DNA of 64,000 bases from Algoriphagus aestuarii (GTDB lineage: Bacteria; Bacteroidota; Bacteroidia; Cytophagales; Cyclobacteriaceae). A model generated the notes under the pieces. That model was not told the DNA's origin and ran no database searches. It saw nothing but the letters and a program-made list of their open reading frames with translations. Location: the NCBI GenBank assembly GCA_017051695.1, contig JAFIDK010000001.1, positions 310,001 to 374,000 on the forward strand, written 5' to 3'. Position 1 is the stretch's first letter; the number at the start of each line of letters is the position of its first letter. Made by a program: the position numbers and the translations under genes. Below, piece after piece: positions 1 to 9,361 of the stretch.

Positions 1-107
1 TACGATTCCCTTCCTTTTTTCCATAAGAAATTCAACGAATCCTACCAGATATCCCCTGCACAGTATAGAAAGAGGTATTTCAAGAAAAGCTAAAATATGA
101 TAGCCTA

Positions 108-1133
108 CTATTTTTCCACTGGCTTATACACTCTTATCCACTTCACTCTGAAGGTATGATCCTCTGCATTGGCCAATTCTGAATCAGTAGGCGTGTAAGT
201 TTCTGATTGTAAACCCGATTCAGGACTGGATCTCCAGGTTTGATCCTCCACATTGATGATGATATCCATTTCCTTACTCAGCCCGGTTCGGGTATCTTTG
301 GTAGTATTCCCCGGCTCTTCAGCATTTGTATAAAATTTGGGATCGATCATATCCTTTCCCGAAACGGTACGAACCAACTCCCCATCTATATAATATTCCA
401 AATGCCAAGGATCTCTCCAATACACTCCATATCGGTGAAATTCCTCTCTCCAGATTCTGCCATCTTGATACCAGGAACCGGAATCCGTAGGCTGATAATC
501 CTGAAAAGGATCTCTTACAAAGACATGATGGCTGAGGTGTATCCGCTCGGCAAACCAGCTAGTATTCTGCTGTGCACTTGCCGAGTAACTGGCTCCATAA
601 GCTTCGACAATGTCTATTTCCTGAGTATCATCAGGGCTTAGAAGCCACACATCAGAGGCCAAAGTTGAATTCATCACTTTGGCATATGCTTCCACATATA
701 CAGGATAGGAAACCCGGACTTTGGATGTAATACAACCCAGCAAAATCTTATCGGAATCCGACTTGCGTGCAGCAATCATTTGCAACTGACCATCTTTTAC
801 TAAGGAATGATTTCTTCTCCACTCCGTCAGGCCGGGACCAGCCCACTGGTTATGGTAGAAATCATCCCATTTTTCCAGAAATTTCTCACTTTTTCCATCT
901 GCTGCAGCTTCATATTCAAAGTCGTCTGACAAATCCTGAAATTCCCATTTTTTGTTTTCACCGGCTTCTGCAGGAACAGGGATCTCCTTCCAATTCTGTT
1001 CAGTGTCTGGAATGTCAGGACTCTGAACAGGTTCGTCAACTTCCGGATCTACCATTGGATCTGAAGATTTCGAATCCGAGCAGGACATACAAGCTATAAT
1101 TAATATATACGATAGAAATACTCTCATTTTCAA
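108..1133 (-). CDS. GH16 beta-agarase, lipoprotein
   Basis: Endo-acting glycoside hydrolase predicted to cut beta-1,4 bonds of agarose at the cell surface or in the periplasm. The 341-residue protein starts with a signal peptide and lipobox (Cys15 or Cys18), followed by an acidic/Pro-rich linker to about residue 60, then a GH16 jelly roll. The catalytic motif E-I-D-I-V-E is visible at residues 172-177 (E172, D174, E177). Blocks such as NSTLASDVWLLS, DPFQDYQP and YWRDPWHLEYYIDG are, from memory, those of Zobellia AgaA/AgaB-type beta-agarases, which favours agarase over porphyranase or laminarinase. There is no extra CBM or type IX secretion tail. It is the last gene of the leftward agar operon, 100 bp after the permease gene. 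The family call is very secure; the exact agarose versus porphyran preference is inferred. Confidence 0.93.
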   Translation of the reverse strand: MKMRVFLSYILIIACMSCSDSKSSDPMVDPEVDEPVQSPDIPDTEQNWKEIPVPAEAGENKKWEFQDLSDDFEYEAAADGKSEKFLEKWDDFYHNQWAGPGLTEWRRNHSLVKDGQLQMIAARKSDSDKILLGCITSKVRVSYPVYVEAYAKVMNSTLASDVWLLSPDDTQEIDIVEAYGASYSASAQQNTSWFAERIHLSHHVFVRDPFQDYQPTDSGSWYQDGRIWREEFHRYGVYWRDPWHLEYYIDGELVRTVSGKDMIDPKFYTNAEEPGNTTKDTRTGLSKEMDIIINVEDQTWRSSPESGLQSETYTPTDSELANAEDHTFRVKWIRVYKPVEK

Positions 1134-1233
1134 TTATTTATAAATTATGAAATACACCTTAAAAACCTAGGAATTAATCATTGGGTAAAATCATAAATCG
1201 TATGACAAGACTATACTCATTCAAATCATTCTA

Positions 1234-2247
1234 CTAATTCCCCATGGCAATCACCACAATTCCAATCACCATGCAGGCCACTCCTGCATACAGCAATTTT
1301 TTAGCTTTGGGCGAAGCCGAGATCCATTCTTTGGTGATAATCCCACTCAAAATTGCCGTCACCACACATGCCGTATTGTAAATAGCATAACCTACCGTAT
1401 TTCCAGCGTCCCCTAGTTTGAAGGCTGCGAAAGCAAATAATGCTGAGGCTGCATAGTGAAAAGCTGCCATGAACAGGATGAGTAGGAAGTTCTTACCGAA
1501 GGCTGGAGTTTTAAATGCTTTCCATGCCTTCTTTTTGGAAAGATGGTAACCGAAATAGGCTGTCATCACGATACCCCCACTTATGAAAATCGGAAACATG
1601 ACGGCTACCGCAGTGACCCAGTCTGCATTTCCATGTGCTTGGCTCGCTTCATGCAAATAAGGCCTGCCCACAGCATTGGCATAGCTAAAACCCGTAGCCA
1701 ATAATCCACCGACTATGGCAATCAGTATCCCAGTTGCCATGGAACCCTTATTCCCAGCTGCCGAATCTTTAGTATCAATTAGAGCTTCGTCTTTTTCACG
1801 AATGAGCCCAGCTTTTCCCTTGAGGACAATGCCTAAAAGCACTATCAGTATCCCTACCAGAATTAGGATCAAGGATTCCTGATCCGGTAAGCCATCTACT
1901 GCAAAGGGTATCAGCGACCCGATAAAAATCACGGTTCCAATGAAAATGGAAAAGCCCAGCGAAAGCCCAATGTAGTTGATCGCTTTGCTCCACATCATCA
2001 CGCCTATGCCCCAGAGGAAACTCGCAAGACCCATTTTTATCCAGAGCTCCGCAGGCATTTCACTGAAAATCTCACTAAAACCTTGAATCAGTACTACGGA
2101 TGCAATCACAGGCACCACAAACATGGTGAGCAAAAAGAAAAGGCTCCAGGTATTTTCGTATTGGAATCCTTTGGTGAATTTTTCGGGTAAGGCATATACG
2201 CCTAGCATAATGCCAGCGGTAATCGCCAATAATATTCCTTCGGTCAT
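1234..2247 (-). CDS. RhaT-like sugar/H+ symporter
   Basis: Inner-membrane permease of 337 residues with about ten hydrophobic segments, resembling the L-rhamnose/proton symporter RhaT in the drug/metabolite transporter superfamily. The N-terminal G-I-x-L-G-x-Y-A-L-P-x-K-F segment and a polar loop near residues 145-170 fit that family. Its position between galactose mutarotase and beta-agarase suggests that it imports 3,6-anhydro-L-galactose or galactose released in the periplasm rather than rhamnose. No rhamnose genes are nearby. The substrate is inference; the transporter class is clear from the sequence. Confidence 0.8.
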   Translation of the reverse strand: MTEGILLAITAGIMLGVYALPEKFTKGFQYENTWSLFFLLTMFVVPVIASVVLIQGFSEIFSEMPAELWIKMGLASFLWGIGVMMWSKAINYIGLSLGFSIFIGTVIFIGSLIPFAVDGLPDQESLILILVGILIVLLGIVLKGKAGLIREKDEALIDTKDSAAGNKGSMATGILIAIVGGLLATGFSYANAVGRPYLHEASQAHGNADWVTAVAVMFPIFISGGIVMTAYFGYHLSKKKAWKAFKTPAFGKNFLLILFMAAFHYAASALFAFAAFKLGDAGNTVGYAIYNTACVVTAILSGIITKEWISASPKAKKLLYAGVACMVIGIVVIAMGN

Positions 2248-2283
2248 TTTGGGTGTAGTTTTGGGTGAATGTTAGGAATTGAT

Positions 2284-3327
2284 CTATTTGAAAGAAAACT
2301 TGGTACAGCTCTTAAATTTCTCATCGGGTTTGAGAAAAGTACCTGGTGAATTGGGCAGATTTGGGCCATTCGGAAAGCGATGTGTTTCACAGCAAAAACC
2401 CCGGAATTTGCCATACGACAGGCCATTTTCACGCTTTAAGGAATCGCAGGTATATTTCCCAGTATAGAATAACATCCCCAATTCATCAGTAGCCACCTCC
2501 AGACCTATACCGGTTTCGGCACAGGTAAATTCCGCTACCCTTTCCATTTTGAAAGCAGGCTTGTCAAAGACATAATAATGCTCAAATCCATCACCTATGG
2601 CCTGTTGCACATCGCCGATGATTTTACTTTTAATTAGGTTATCAGGTTGATTTTCTAAGTCAATCACCGATCCAGTTACAGCGCCAGTTTCATCCATGAC
2701 CAGCCTTCTGCCTGATGCAATTCGGGCCGTATGTCCTAGAATATTGGAAGAAAAACCCGAGAGATTAAAATAGGTATGGTTGGTCACTGCAAAAGGAGTT
2801 TCGGAATCCGTAATTGCTTCATAGTTGATGGTGAGTTCATTTACCTCATTGAGTGAGAAGATCACCAATACCTCTACATTCCCAGGAAAGCCCTCTTCCA
2901 TGTCCTGACTTTTCAGTCTCATTTCCACAGCCGACAAATTCGGTAGATCAAGAATACTAGCCTTCCAAACCTTTTTATCGAAACCGATTTTTCCTCCATG
3001 GAGATTATTTTTTCCTGCATTGGCAGCGAGCTTATACTGCTTATCCTTTAGGGTAAAGCTGGCATTTTTGATATGCGAGCAATACCTACCCACAGTACTT
3101 CCAAAATAGGGGGCGTTTGCCTGATAAGCTTCCGAGAAATAACCATCGAAGCTATCAAAGCCACAAGCTACTTCAAGCAATTCTCCCGAGCGATTGGGCA
3201 CGCGGATAGAAGTGATCGTGGCTCCATAATTCATTATTTTCACCTGCATCCCAGATGAATTACTCAAGGTGTAGATGGAAATGGATTCGTCCTCAAGCCT
3301 ACCAAAATCATTTACAATAGGTTTCAT
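2284..3327 (-). CDS. galM: Aldose 1-epimerase (galactose mutarotase)
   Basis: Interconverts the alpha and beta anomers of galactose, the second monosaccharide released from neoagarobiose. The 347-residue protein has the GalM beta-sandwich hallmarks: N-N-L-H-G-G with His110, N-H-T-Y-F-N-L-S-G with His184, and a C-terminal C-C-E-T-H-R-F-P-N-G-P-N segment that carries the presumed catalytic base Glu. The length is normal and there is no signal peptide, so a cytoplasmic location is likely. The gene lies 9 bp after the cycloisomerase stop and 36 bp before the permease start. The other half of galactose catabolism (galK, galT) is not in the window. Confidence 0.9.
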   Translation of the reverse strand: MKPIVNDFGRLEDESISIYTLSNSSGMQVKIMNYGATITSIRVPNRSGELLEVACGFDSFDGYFSEAYQANAPYFGSTVGRYCSHIKNASFTLKDKQYKLAANAGKNNLHGGKIGFDKKVWKASILDLPNLSAVEMRLKSQDMEEGFPGNVEVLVIFSLNEVNELTINYEAITDSETPFAVTNHTYFNLSGFSSNILGHTARIASGRRLVMDETGAVTGSVIDLENQPDNLIKSKIIGDVQQAIGDGFEHYYVFDKPAFKMERVAEFTCAETGIGLEVATDELGMLFYTGKYTCDSLKRENGLSYGKFRGFCCETHRFPNGPNLPNSPGTFLKPDEKFKSCTKFSFK

Positions 3328-3336
3328 AGGCTATCC

Positions 3337-4431
3337 TTAAGAATTTAGAAATGGACTCAATTTTTCCCAATCGAACACCACTCCAGTACCAGGAGTGTCT
3401 GGAGCCACTGCTCTAAAATTTTCGACTACAAGTGGCCTTGTAGTATATTCATCTATTGGAAAACTATGAACTTCCAACCAACCGGCATTGGGCTGTGCGG
3501 AAACCAAGCTTACGTGCAATTCCTGCATGCCATGTGAACAGGCGGGAACACCATATTTTGCCGCTAGCCTAGCCGCTTTGAGCCAACCAGTGATTCCTCC
3601 ACAATTCGAGGCATCAGGCTGTATAAAAGAAAGTTTTGCCTGCTCCATCGCGTACTCATACTCATGGATGGTATGGAGATTTTCCCCCATCGCCAGCGGA
3701 AAACCGGTTCTATCTACTATTTCAGCATAGCCTAGGTAATCATCAGGAATAATAGGTTCTTCAAACCAAGTGATGTCATACTCTCTGAACCCTTCAATAG
3801 CTTTGATAGCCTTCTCCACATCCATGGAGTAATTAGCATCCACCATGAAAGTGACATCAGGGCCAATAAACTTCCTCACCGAGCAAATTCGATTCAAATC
3901 TTCCTGGAGGTTTGGACGGCCAATTTTGATTTTCACGGCATTAAAGCCCCTTGCCAGGTAGCTTTCTATACTATGCAGCAGCTTTTCCAACGGAAACTGA
4001 AGATCAATCCCTCCGCAGTAAGCTTTACAGGTATTGTCTACCCCACCTGCCATTTTCCATAGGGGCTGGTTTGCTTTCTTGCATTTGATATCCCAAAGTG
4101 CAATGTCAATGGTAGAAATAGCAAAAGAGGCAATTCCCCCACGTCCGACATAATGGATATGCCACTCCATGAAATCGTAGATTCCATCTATATCACTCCC
4201 ATCTTTTCCCACCAGAACTCCGGCGAAATCATATTCTACCATTGCCTTAATGGCATGACCTCCTTTTCCTCCAGTATAAGTATATCCGGTACCCTCAGTC
4301 CCATCTTCCAGGGTAATGGTCGTAGTCACCAATTCAAAATGGGTATGATCGCCATGCTTGGCATCATTTAAAACTTCCGGTAAAGGAACCTTGAAAAGTT
4401 TACAGTTTACTTCTTTTATCAAATTGCTCAT
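3337..4431 (-). CDS. 3,6-anhydro-L-galactonate cycloisomerase (enolase superfamily)
   Basis: Predicted to open the anhydro ring of 3,6-anhydro-L-galactonate to give 2-keto-3-deoxy-L-galactonate. The 364-residue protein is a mandelate-racemase-type enolase superfamily member: K-x-K at Lys167/Lys169, metal ligands Asp198 (M-V-D-A-N), Glu224 (F-E-E-P) and Glu250 (G-E-N), and the Asp273/His300 dyad (Q-P-D, S-H-G-M-Q). The start overlaps the aldehyde dehydrogenase stop by 4 bp, so the two are probably translationally coupled. The superfamily is certain from the motifs. The substrate follows from the position between GH117, the AHG-type dehydrogenase and the agarase; galactonate- or rhamnonate-dehydratase activity is the alternative. 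Confidence 0.87.
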   Translation of the reverse strand: MSNLIKEVNCKLFKVPLPEVLNDAKHGDHTHFELVTTTITLEDGTEGTGYTYTGGKGGHAIKAMVEYDFAGVLVGKDGSDIDGIYDFMEWHIHYVGRGGIASFAISTIDIALWDIKCKKANQPLWKMAGGVDNTCKAYCGGIDLQFPLEKLLHSIESYLARGFNAVKIKIGRPNLQEDLNRICSVRKFIGPDVTFMVDANYSMDVEKAIKAIEGFREYDITWFEEPIIPDDYLGYAEIVDRTGFPLAMGENLHTIHEYEYAMEQAKLSFIQPDASNCGGITGWLKAARLAAKYGVPACSHGMQELHVSLVSAQPNAGWLEVHSFPIDEYTTRPLVVENFRAVAPDTPGTGVVFDWEKLSPFLNS

Positions 4432-5885
4432 GATCTGTTGTAATTGACGTAGAATGTTTTTTTCTCCAAATACTGCTCAAAGCCGTATTTCCCATCTTCT
4501 CCTCCACTTCCGGATAATTTGTACCCGTTATGAAATCCCTGGTGCTGCTCACCATGACCACGGTTTACGTAGATTTCTCCGTATTCCAGTTCTTCGTTAC
4601 AGCGCATGATCAGGTTCATGTCGTTTGTAAAAACCATAGCTGCCAAACCATATTCACAATCATTCGCGTAGGTAATGGCTTCTTCGAAAGTTTTAAATTT
4701 CATGACCGGTAAAATCGGCCCAAATGACTCTTCATGCATAATCGTCATGTCCTGAGTGATATTGGTCAAGACTGTGGGCTCAAACCAAAAGCCTTTTTCA
4801 AAAGCAGCACCAGCAGGTCGTTTTCCACCTGTGGCAATGGTAGCTCCTTCATCCAAACTGATTTGAACCAGTTTTTCCATGTGAGCCAGTTCAGCTTGAT
4901 TAACCTTTGGCCCCATATCCGTGTCTTCTAGCATGGGATCACCAACTTTGATAGCCTTAGTTTTTGCGATGAATTTTTCCATAAACTCATCATAAATATC
5001 CTCCTGCACATACATGCGCTCGTTGCAGGTACACACCTGACCACAATTGTCAAAGCGGGAATGAAGTGCGGAATCCACAGCAGCATCTATATCTGCATCT
5101 TTAAAGACAATGAAGGGAGCTTTACCCCCAAGCTCAAGTTGAACATGAGTCAGGTTCTTGGCTGCGTTTCTGGCAATATCCTGACCTACAGGAGTTGAAC
5201 CCGTCATTGTCACCATTTTGGTGATGGGACTCTCCACGAGTGCGGTCCCCATAGCCCGGCCTGGACCGGTAAGGATGTTAATTACACCTTTCGGAATACC
5301 GACTTTGTTGGCAAGATTGCCCAGTTCCAGAGTAGCCAAAGGAGTTTCTGAAGTTGGCTTAAGAACTAATGTATTACCTGCAACTAAAGCAGGACCAAGT
5401 TTTCTTCCGGCCAAAGCCAGAGGAAAATTCCAGGCGGTGATCGCAACCACGACACCTCTAGGGATTTTCTGAATCCAGATTTGCTCGCCAGGATTGTCGG
5501 ATGGGATGATGTCTCCTTCTATTCTTCTAGCACCTTCGCAGGCATATTCTATAAAAGATGCGGTCACAGCTACTTCCCCTTTGGCTACTTTGAGAAGTTT
5601 ACCTTGTTCCTTTACCAGCAATTCTGCTAGGTAATCAGCATTGGTTCTGATTTCAGCGGCCAGCTTGTAAAGCAATTCCGCACGCTGACGAGGAGGCATT
5701 TTTCCCCAGGATTTCTGAGCTGCCTCAGCTGCTTCCAAAGCCTGAAGTGCCTCGTCCACAGTCCCATTTTGAACTTTGGCTACCACCTCTTCAGTACTAG
5801 GATTGATGATATCTATGGTCTCTCCTGATTCAGAAGTCAACCACTCACCATTTATAAATAATTGATACTCTTTGATTGAAGACAT
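4428..5885 (-). CDS. 3,6-anhydro-L-galactose dehydrogenase (aldehyde dehydrogenase family)
   Basis: NAD(P)-dependent oxidation of 3,6-anhydro-L-galactose to the corresponding galactonate, the first dedicated step for the unusual agar sugar. At 485 residues it has the normal ALDH length, with the N-F-P cofactor segment near 153, the general base Glu251 in E-L-G-G, and the catalytic Cys285 in G-Q-V-C-T-C. It resembles lactaldehyde/glycolaldehyde dehydrogenases (AldA), from which known AHG dehydrogenases are derived. It has no signal peptide. It lies 27 bp after the SDR gene and overlaps the cycloisomerase start. The substrate is assigned from context. Confidence 0.87.
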   Translation of the reverse strand: MSSIKEYQLFINGEWLTSESGETIDIINPSTEEVVAKVQNGTVDEALQALEAAEAAQKSWGKMPPRQRAELLYKLAAEIRTNADYLAELLVKEQGKLLKVAKGEVAVTASFIEYACEGARRIEGDIIPSDNPGEQIWIQKIPRGVVVAITAWNFPLALAGRKLGPALVAGNTLVLKPTSETPLATLELGNLANKVGIPKGVINILTGPGRAMGTALVESPITKMVTMTGSTPVGQDIARNAAKNLTHVQLELGGKAPFIVFKDADIDAAVDSALHSRFDNCGQVCTCNERMYVQEDIYDEFMEKFIAKTKAIKVGDPMLEDTDMGPKVNQAELAHMEKLVQISLDEGATIATGGKRPAGAAFEKGFWFEPTVLTNITQDMTIMHEESFGPILPVMKFKTFEEAITYANDCEYGLAAMVFTNDMNLIMRCNEELEYGEIYVNRGHGEQHQGFHNGYKLSGSGGEDGKYGFEQYLEKKTFYVNYNRS

Positions 5886-5912
5886 ACTTTCTATAGGTTA
5901 TTTTGGGTAAAA

Positions 5913-6683
5913 CTATCTGCCCATCCAGCCGCCATCGACCAGCATAGTAGTGCCGTTCATATAGGATGCAGCCTCAGAGCAGAGAAAAACTGTAGGTCCG
6001 GCAAAATCCTCCGGCTTCCCCCATCTTCCTGCTGGAATTCTGGATAAAATCGAAGCGGATCTTTCCGGATCATTTCTCAAAGCCTCCGTATTATCTGTAT
6101 TGATATAGCCTGGCGCAATAGCATTTACATTCACTCCTTTGCCAGCCCATTCATTTGCAAAAGCCATAGTCATCTGACCGATAGCTCCTTTGGAAGCTGC
6201 ATAACCAGGAACTGTAATCCCTCCCTGGAAAGTCAACAGAGAAGCCGTAAACACAATTTTACCTGATCCTCTTTTCACCATTTCCTTCCCAAATTCCCGG
6301 GTAAGGATAAATTGGGAATTTTGGTTTACCTCTATCACTTTATCCCACATCTCATCGGGATGCTCGGCAGCAGGAGTTCTGAGAATTGTCCCTGCATTGT
6401 TGATCAAAATATCAATGACCGGAAAATCCGCCTTTGCCTTCTCTATGAATTGATAGACTGCTTTCCTATCGGAGAAATCACAGGCATATCCCTTAAATTC
6501 TCTTCCAAGAGATCTTATTTCCTTTTCGACAGCGCTTCCATTTTCTTCTAAAGTGGCACTGACTCCTATGATATTCGCACCGGCTTCTGCCAGACCGATC
6601 GCCATTGCTTTACCAATTCCGCGTTTGCAACCTGTGACTAAGGCTGTTTTGCCATCTAATCTAAATGTGTCTAATACTGCCAT
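5913..6683 (-). CDS. Short-chain dehydrogenase, probable diketo-deoxygalactonate reductase
   Basis: Classical SDR oxidoreductase of 256 residues, closest in feel to KduD/2-deoxy-D-gluconate 3-dehydrogenase. Visible motifs are T-G-x3-G-I-G at 17-24, N-N-A-G at 95-98, Ser148, and Y-A-A-S-K with Tyr161/Lys165. Established work on agar-degrading bacteria describes conversion of 2-keto-3-deoxy-L-galactonate to 2-keto-3-deoxy-D-gluconate through a 2,5-diketo intermediate by a dehydrogenase/reductase pair. This gene and the adjacent zinc dehydrogenase fit that pair, with the SDR as the reductase. The order of the two activities is inference. It is cytoplasmic and in mid-operon with short spacers on both sides. 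Confidence 0.82.
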   Translation of the reverse strand: MAVLDTFRLDGKTALVTGCKRGIGKAMAIGLAEAGANIIGVSATLEENGSAVEKEIRSLGREFKGYACDFSDRKAVYQFIEKAKADFPVIDILINNAGTILRTPAAEHPDEMWDKVIEVNQNSQFILTREFGKEMVKRGSGKIVFTASLLTFQGGITVPGYAASKGAIGQMTMAFANEWAGKGVNVNAIAPGYINTDNTEALRNDPERSASILSRIPAGRWGKPEDFAGPTVFLCSEAASYMNGTTMLVDGGWMGR

Positions 6684-6708
6684 GTATGCTTTTATTAGGG
6701 TTTAAAAA

Positions 6709-7725
6709 TTAAAGTTGACAATCCATCAGTACCTTCAGGCCTTCAGGATTTTTGTCAATTGATTCAAATACTTGTTGGATGTTGGAAAGAGGCTGCACGT
6801 CTGTGATCATCTTTTCAAAAGGGAGCTCATTGGCTGTGATCAGTGCAATGGCTTTTTCATAATCCTCCTTTTCATAAACTCTAGCACCTATCAGCTTTAA
6901 TTCCTTCCAGAAAAACTTGAATAAATCCACCGGTTTTTTCTGCCCATGAATAGCCACCATCACAATACGACCCCGGATTCCAGCCACTTCTGTCATCACA
7001 TCCAGAGCCGGTTGAACTCCAGCCACCTCAAAAACCACATCGGCAAGTCTCCCTTCTGTTTGCTCACGAACGTACTGCACTAGGTCTATTTTGGTGGGAT
7101 TCACTGCCTTCAAGCCGAATTCACCAGCCATCTGTATGCGGGTTTCATTCACTTCCGAGATGATCACATTTGCTCCGGCTTCTTTGGCAACCATAGCTAC
7201 AAAAAGCCCAATCGGACCACCACCAAGAACAACTGCCGTTTCTCCTGCCACCAATCCAGACATACGTACATCATGTACCGCTACAGATAATGGCTCGATC
7301 AAGGCTGCCAGCTTCAAATCCGTCTCTGGCCTTAGCTTGTGAAGTACGAAAGCCGGCACATTCCAATACTGCTGCATGGAGCCTGGACTGTCGATTCCAA
7401 TGAATTTCAGATTCTCACAGATGTGATTGAATCCTTTGTCGGAAGGTTTTACCAGGCGATCATCCAGTGGCCTAACCACTACTTTTTCTCCTTCGGAGAA
7501 TCCTTCCACATCGGGACCTATTTCATCTATCACTCCGGACATCTCATGACCTATAGTCTGAGGAATGCTTACCCGCTTATCCATCATGCCATGGTAGATG
7601 TGAACGTCAGTGCCGCAGACGCCAGAATAGGCTACTTTGATGCGGACTTCTCCTGATTTTGGCGTGTCGATTTCCTTCTCAATCACAGTGAAGGATTGAT
7701 TGCCATTGTAAACTGTTGCTTTCAA
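6709..7725 (-). CDS. Zinc-type alcohol dehydrogenase, probable KDGal 5-dehydrogenase
   Basis: Medium-chain dehydrogenase of 338 residues related to threonine/galactonate dehydrogenases. Catalytic zinc ligands are visible as Cys37 (C-G-T-D), His60/Glu61 (G-H-E) and Glu144 (E-P), and the Rossmann loop is G-G-G-P-I-G at 168-173. The lobe that usually carries four cysteines for a structural zinc (about residues 85-110) retains only Cys103, so the structural zinc is probably absent. In context it would oxidise C5 of 2-keto-3-deoxy-L-galactonate, with the downstream SDR completing the epimerisation. It lies 24 bp from GH117 and 25 bp from the SDR. Family confident, substrate inferred. Confidence 0.82.
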   Translation of the reverse strand: MKATVYNGNQSFTVIEKEIDTPKSGEVRIKVAYSGVCGTDVHIYHGMMDKRVSIPQTIGHEMSGVIDEIGPDVEGFSEGEKVVVRPLDDRLVKPSDKGFNHICENLKFIGIDSPGSMQQYWNVPAFVLHKLRPETDLKLAALIEPLSVAVHDVRMSGLVAGETAVVLGGGPIGLFVAMVAKEAGANVIISEVNETRIQMAGEFGLKAVNPTKIDLVQYVREQTEGRLADVVFEVAGVQPALDVMTEVAGIRGRIVMVAIHGQKKPVDLFKFFWKELKLIGARVYEKEDYEKAIALITANELPFEKMITDVQPLSNIQQVFESIDKNPEGLKVLMDCQL

Positions 7726-7749
7726 AATGTTTTTGGTTTTTAGGTTTGC

Positions 7750-8961
7750 TTATTCTCCTTTTGCCTTATGAGTGGTTTTTCTAGCTGAAGAAAACCTCAT
7801 GATGCTTTGGTAATCATAGCTGTTATAAATGTGGGATAATCCCCATCGAAGGATTTCCGTAGGTTCCTTTTCCGTATCGGCTGTACGATTCAGGCCGATT
7901 GCATGTGGCGCTCCTTGGATGGAGGACATTATCTCAAAATTGATCCCATCAGGAGCCCATTGGATCGTATTTTTCTCTGGACCATCAGTCGTAATCAAAG
8001 AAGCTATACCTCCATTGTAAGGCCAAACACAGATTTCGTGACCGCTATTACTGATTGGATTAAATTCTGATTTGATATAGGGACCTTTAGGATTGTCAGC
8101 GATTGCTACGCCATGTCTGATTTGGCGTCCGCCAAAAGTGATCTCCTCTCCCATCTGCTCACCTTTATAGTAGAGATAGAATTTGCCATTGTAAGGAATG
8201 ATACATGGATCGTGAACCTTGTGGCTATCGAAATCCCCTTTTTTCTCCACTGCAAAGCGGTCCTGCTCCTCGCCTTTCCAGATGCCATTGTCGGCAGGAC
8301 TTAGAATTGGTTCTTCACTTTTGGTCCAAGGACCATCAGGTGAATCCGCCCAGGCTAATCCGATTTGATTTTTGACCCGAACCGTGTAAGGGGATTTGAC
8401 CGTCTGATAAGTCAGGTAATACTTATCCTCATGCTTCATGATTTCCACCGTGAACACTGATCTGTCATCGTAAGCACCCGGTTCACCGCGTCCCACAGCC
8501 ATACCTTCCTCTTTCCAGGTCCAGCCATCCTCGGAAGTAGCATACCAGATATCACACCTGTCCCAAGGAAAGACTTTGTCTTTTTCTATATCTCCTGCAA
8601 AGCCATCTGTAGGCCCTACACTTTTACTGTACCAGACATAGTATTTGCCATTTTCAAAAATCATCGCACTTGGATCACGACGAACTACTCCTTCCTCATA
8701 GGCAAGATCCCCTTTGAGAGGCTGAAGACCGGAAAATTCTATAAACCATTCATTACCTATATTCGGCCACTTTAATGCGCGCTTAGAGGCAGCACTTAAG
8801 TGATCTGCATTGGTAATACCTAGTTTGTCGAGCTGCTCAGGAGTAATTGAAGTATCCTGATCTGATGCTATGGTATCCTTATTATCACCCTTATCGGAAG
8901 GTGAGCAAGACTGTAATATTACAAGCCCCACCACAGAAGCAATACACAAATTTTTAAACAT
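7750..8961 (-). CDS. GH117 alpha-1,3-(3,6-anhydro-L-galactosidase), lipoprotein
   Basis: Exo-acting hydrolase that removes 3,6-anhydro-L-galactose from the non-reducing end of neoagaro-oligosaccharides, giving galactose and AHG. The 403-residue protein has a lipobox at Cys19 and then a five-bladed propeller. Asp96 (R-R-D-P-S-A-M), Asp251 (V-H-D-P) and Glu309 (G-H-E-I) fall one residue from the D97/D252/E310 set I recall for Zobellia AhgA. It is the first gene of the leftward operon, so its 400-bp upstream region probably carries the operon promoter. It acts between the GH16 agarase and the AHG dehydrogenase. Confidence 0.92.
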   Translation of the reverse strand: MFKNLCIASVVGLVILQSCSPSDKGDNKDTIASDQDTSITPEQLDKLGITNADHLSAASKRALKWPNIGNEWFIEFSGLQPLKGDLAYEEGVVRRDPSAMIFENGKYYVWYSKSVGPTDGFAGDIEKDKVFPWDRCDIWYATSEDGWTWKEEGMAVGRGEPGAYDDRSVFTVEIMKHEDKYYLTYQTVKSPYTVRVKNQIGLAWADSPDGPWTKSEEPILSPADNGIWKGEEQDRFAVEKKGDFDSHKVHDPCIIPYNGKFYLYYKGEQMGEEITFGGRQIRHGVAIADNPKGPYIKSEFNPISNSGHEICVWPYNGGIASLITTDGPEKNTIQWAPDGINFEIMSSIQGAPHAIGLNRTADTEKEPTEILRWGLSHIYNSYDYQSIMRFSSARKTTHKAKGE

Positions 8962-9361
8962 ATATAATTTTCATTTTGGGTTATACTTATTAAAAGACTT
9001 ATATGTAAAGGACATTAAATTCTATAAAAAGACGAATCCATAAACTCGAATGTAAAGTGAGAGAGGTGCAAAATTGCCAGCCTTAATTATTGAGAAAGAA
9101 ATCAAAATCCTCTTTTAAGACTGACTATCTAAATTCAAATTTTTTAGTGTTTCGCTTTGAACAAATATGCCATTAGAAAAGAATAAACCTCCAAAAACCA
9201 TCTAGACAAAAACTGAACAAGTCGATAAAAAGTCTGAAAAAACGAAAAATTAATCTCGACGATCGATAAATTGACCTTACAAAATTTAAAGAACCTGATA
9301 CGGTTCAGATTATTTTGCAAAAAACATCATTTACACCCAAAATACGCCTAATAACACGAAA
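8962..9361. promoter_or_regulatory. Divergent intergenic region of the agar locus
   Basis: This 400-bp AT-rich gap separates the leftward catabolic operon from the rightward TPR-LuxR regulator, so both promoters should be here. I could not place a convincing Bacteroidota TTTG/TAnnTTTG promoter by eye. A 16-bp imperfect palindrome with arms GAACC and GGTTC lies at 9291-9306, 56 bp before the regulator ATG, and could be an operator. No ORF or RNA gene is apparent. Confidence 0.45.
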
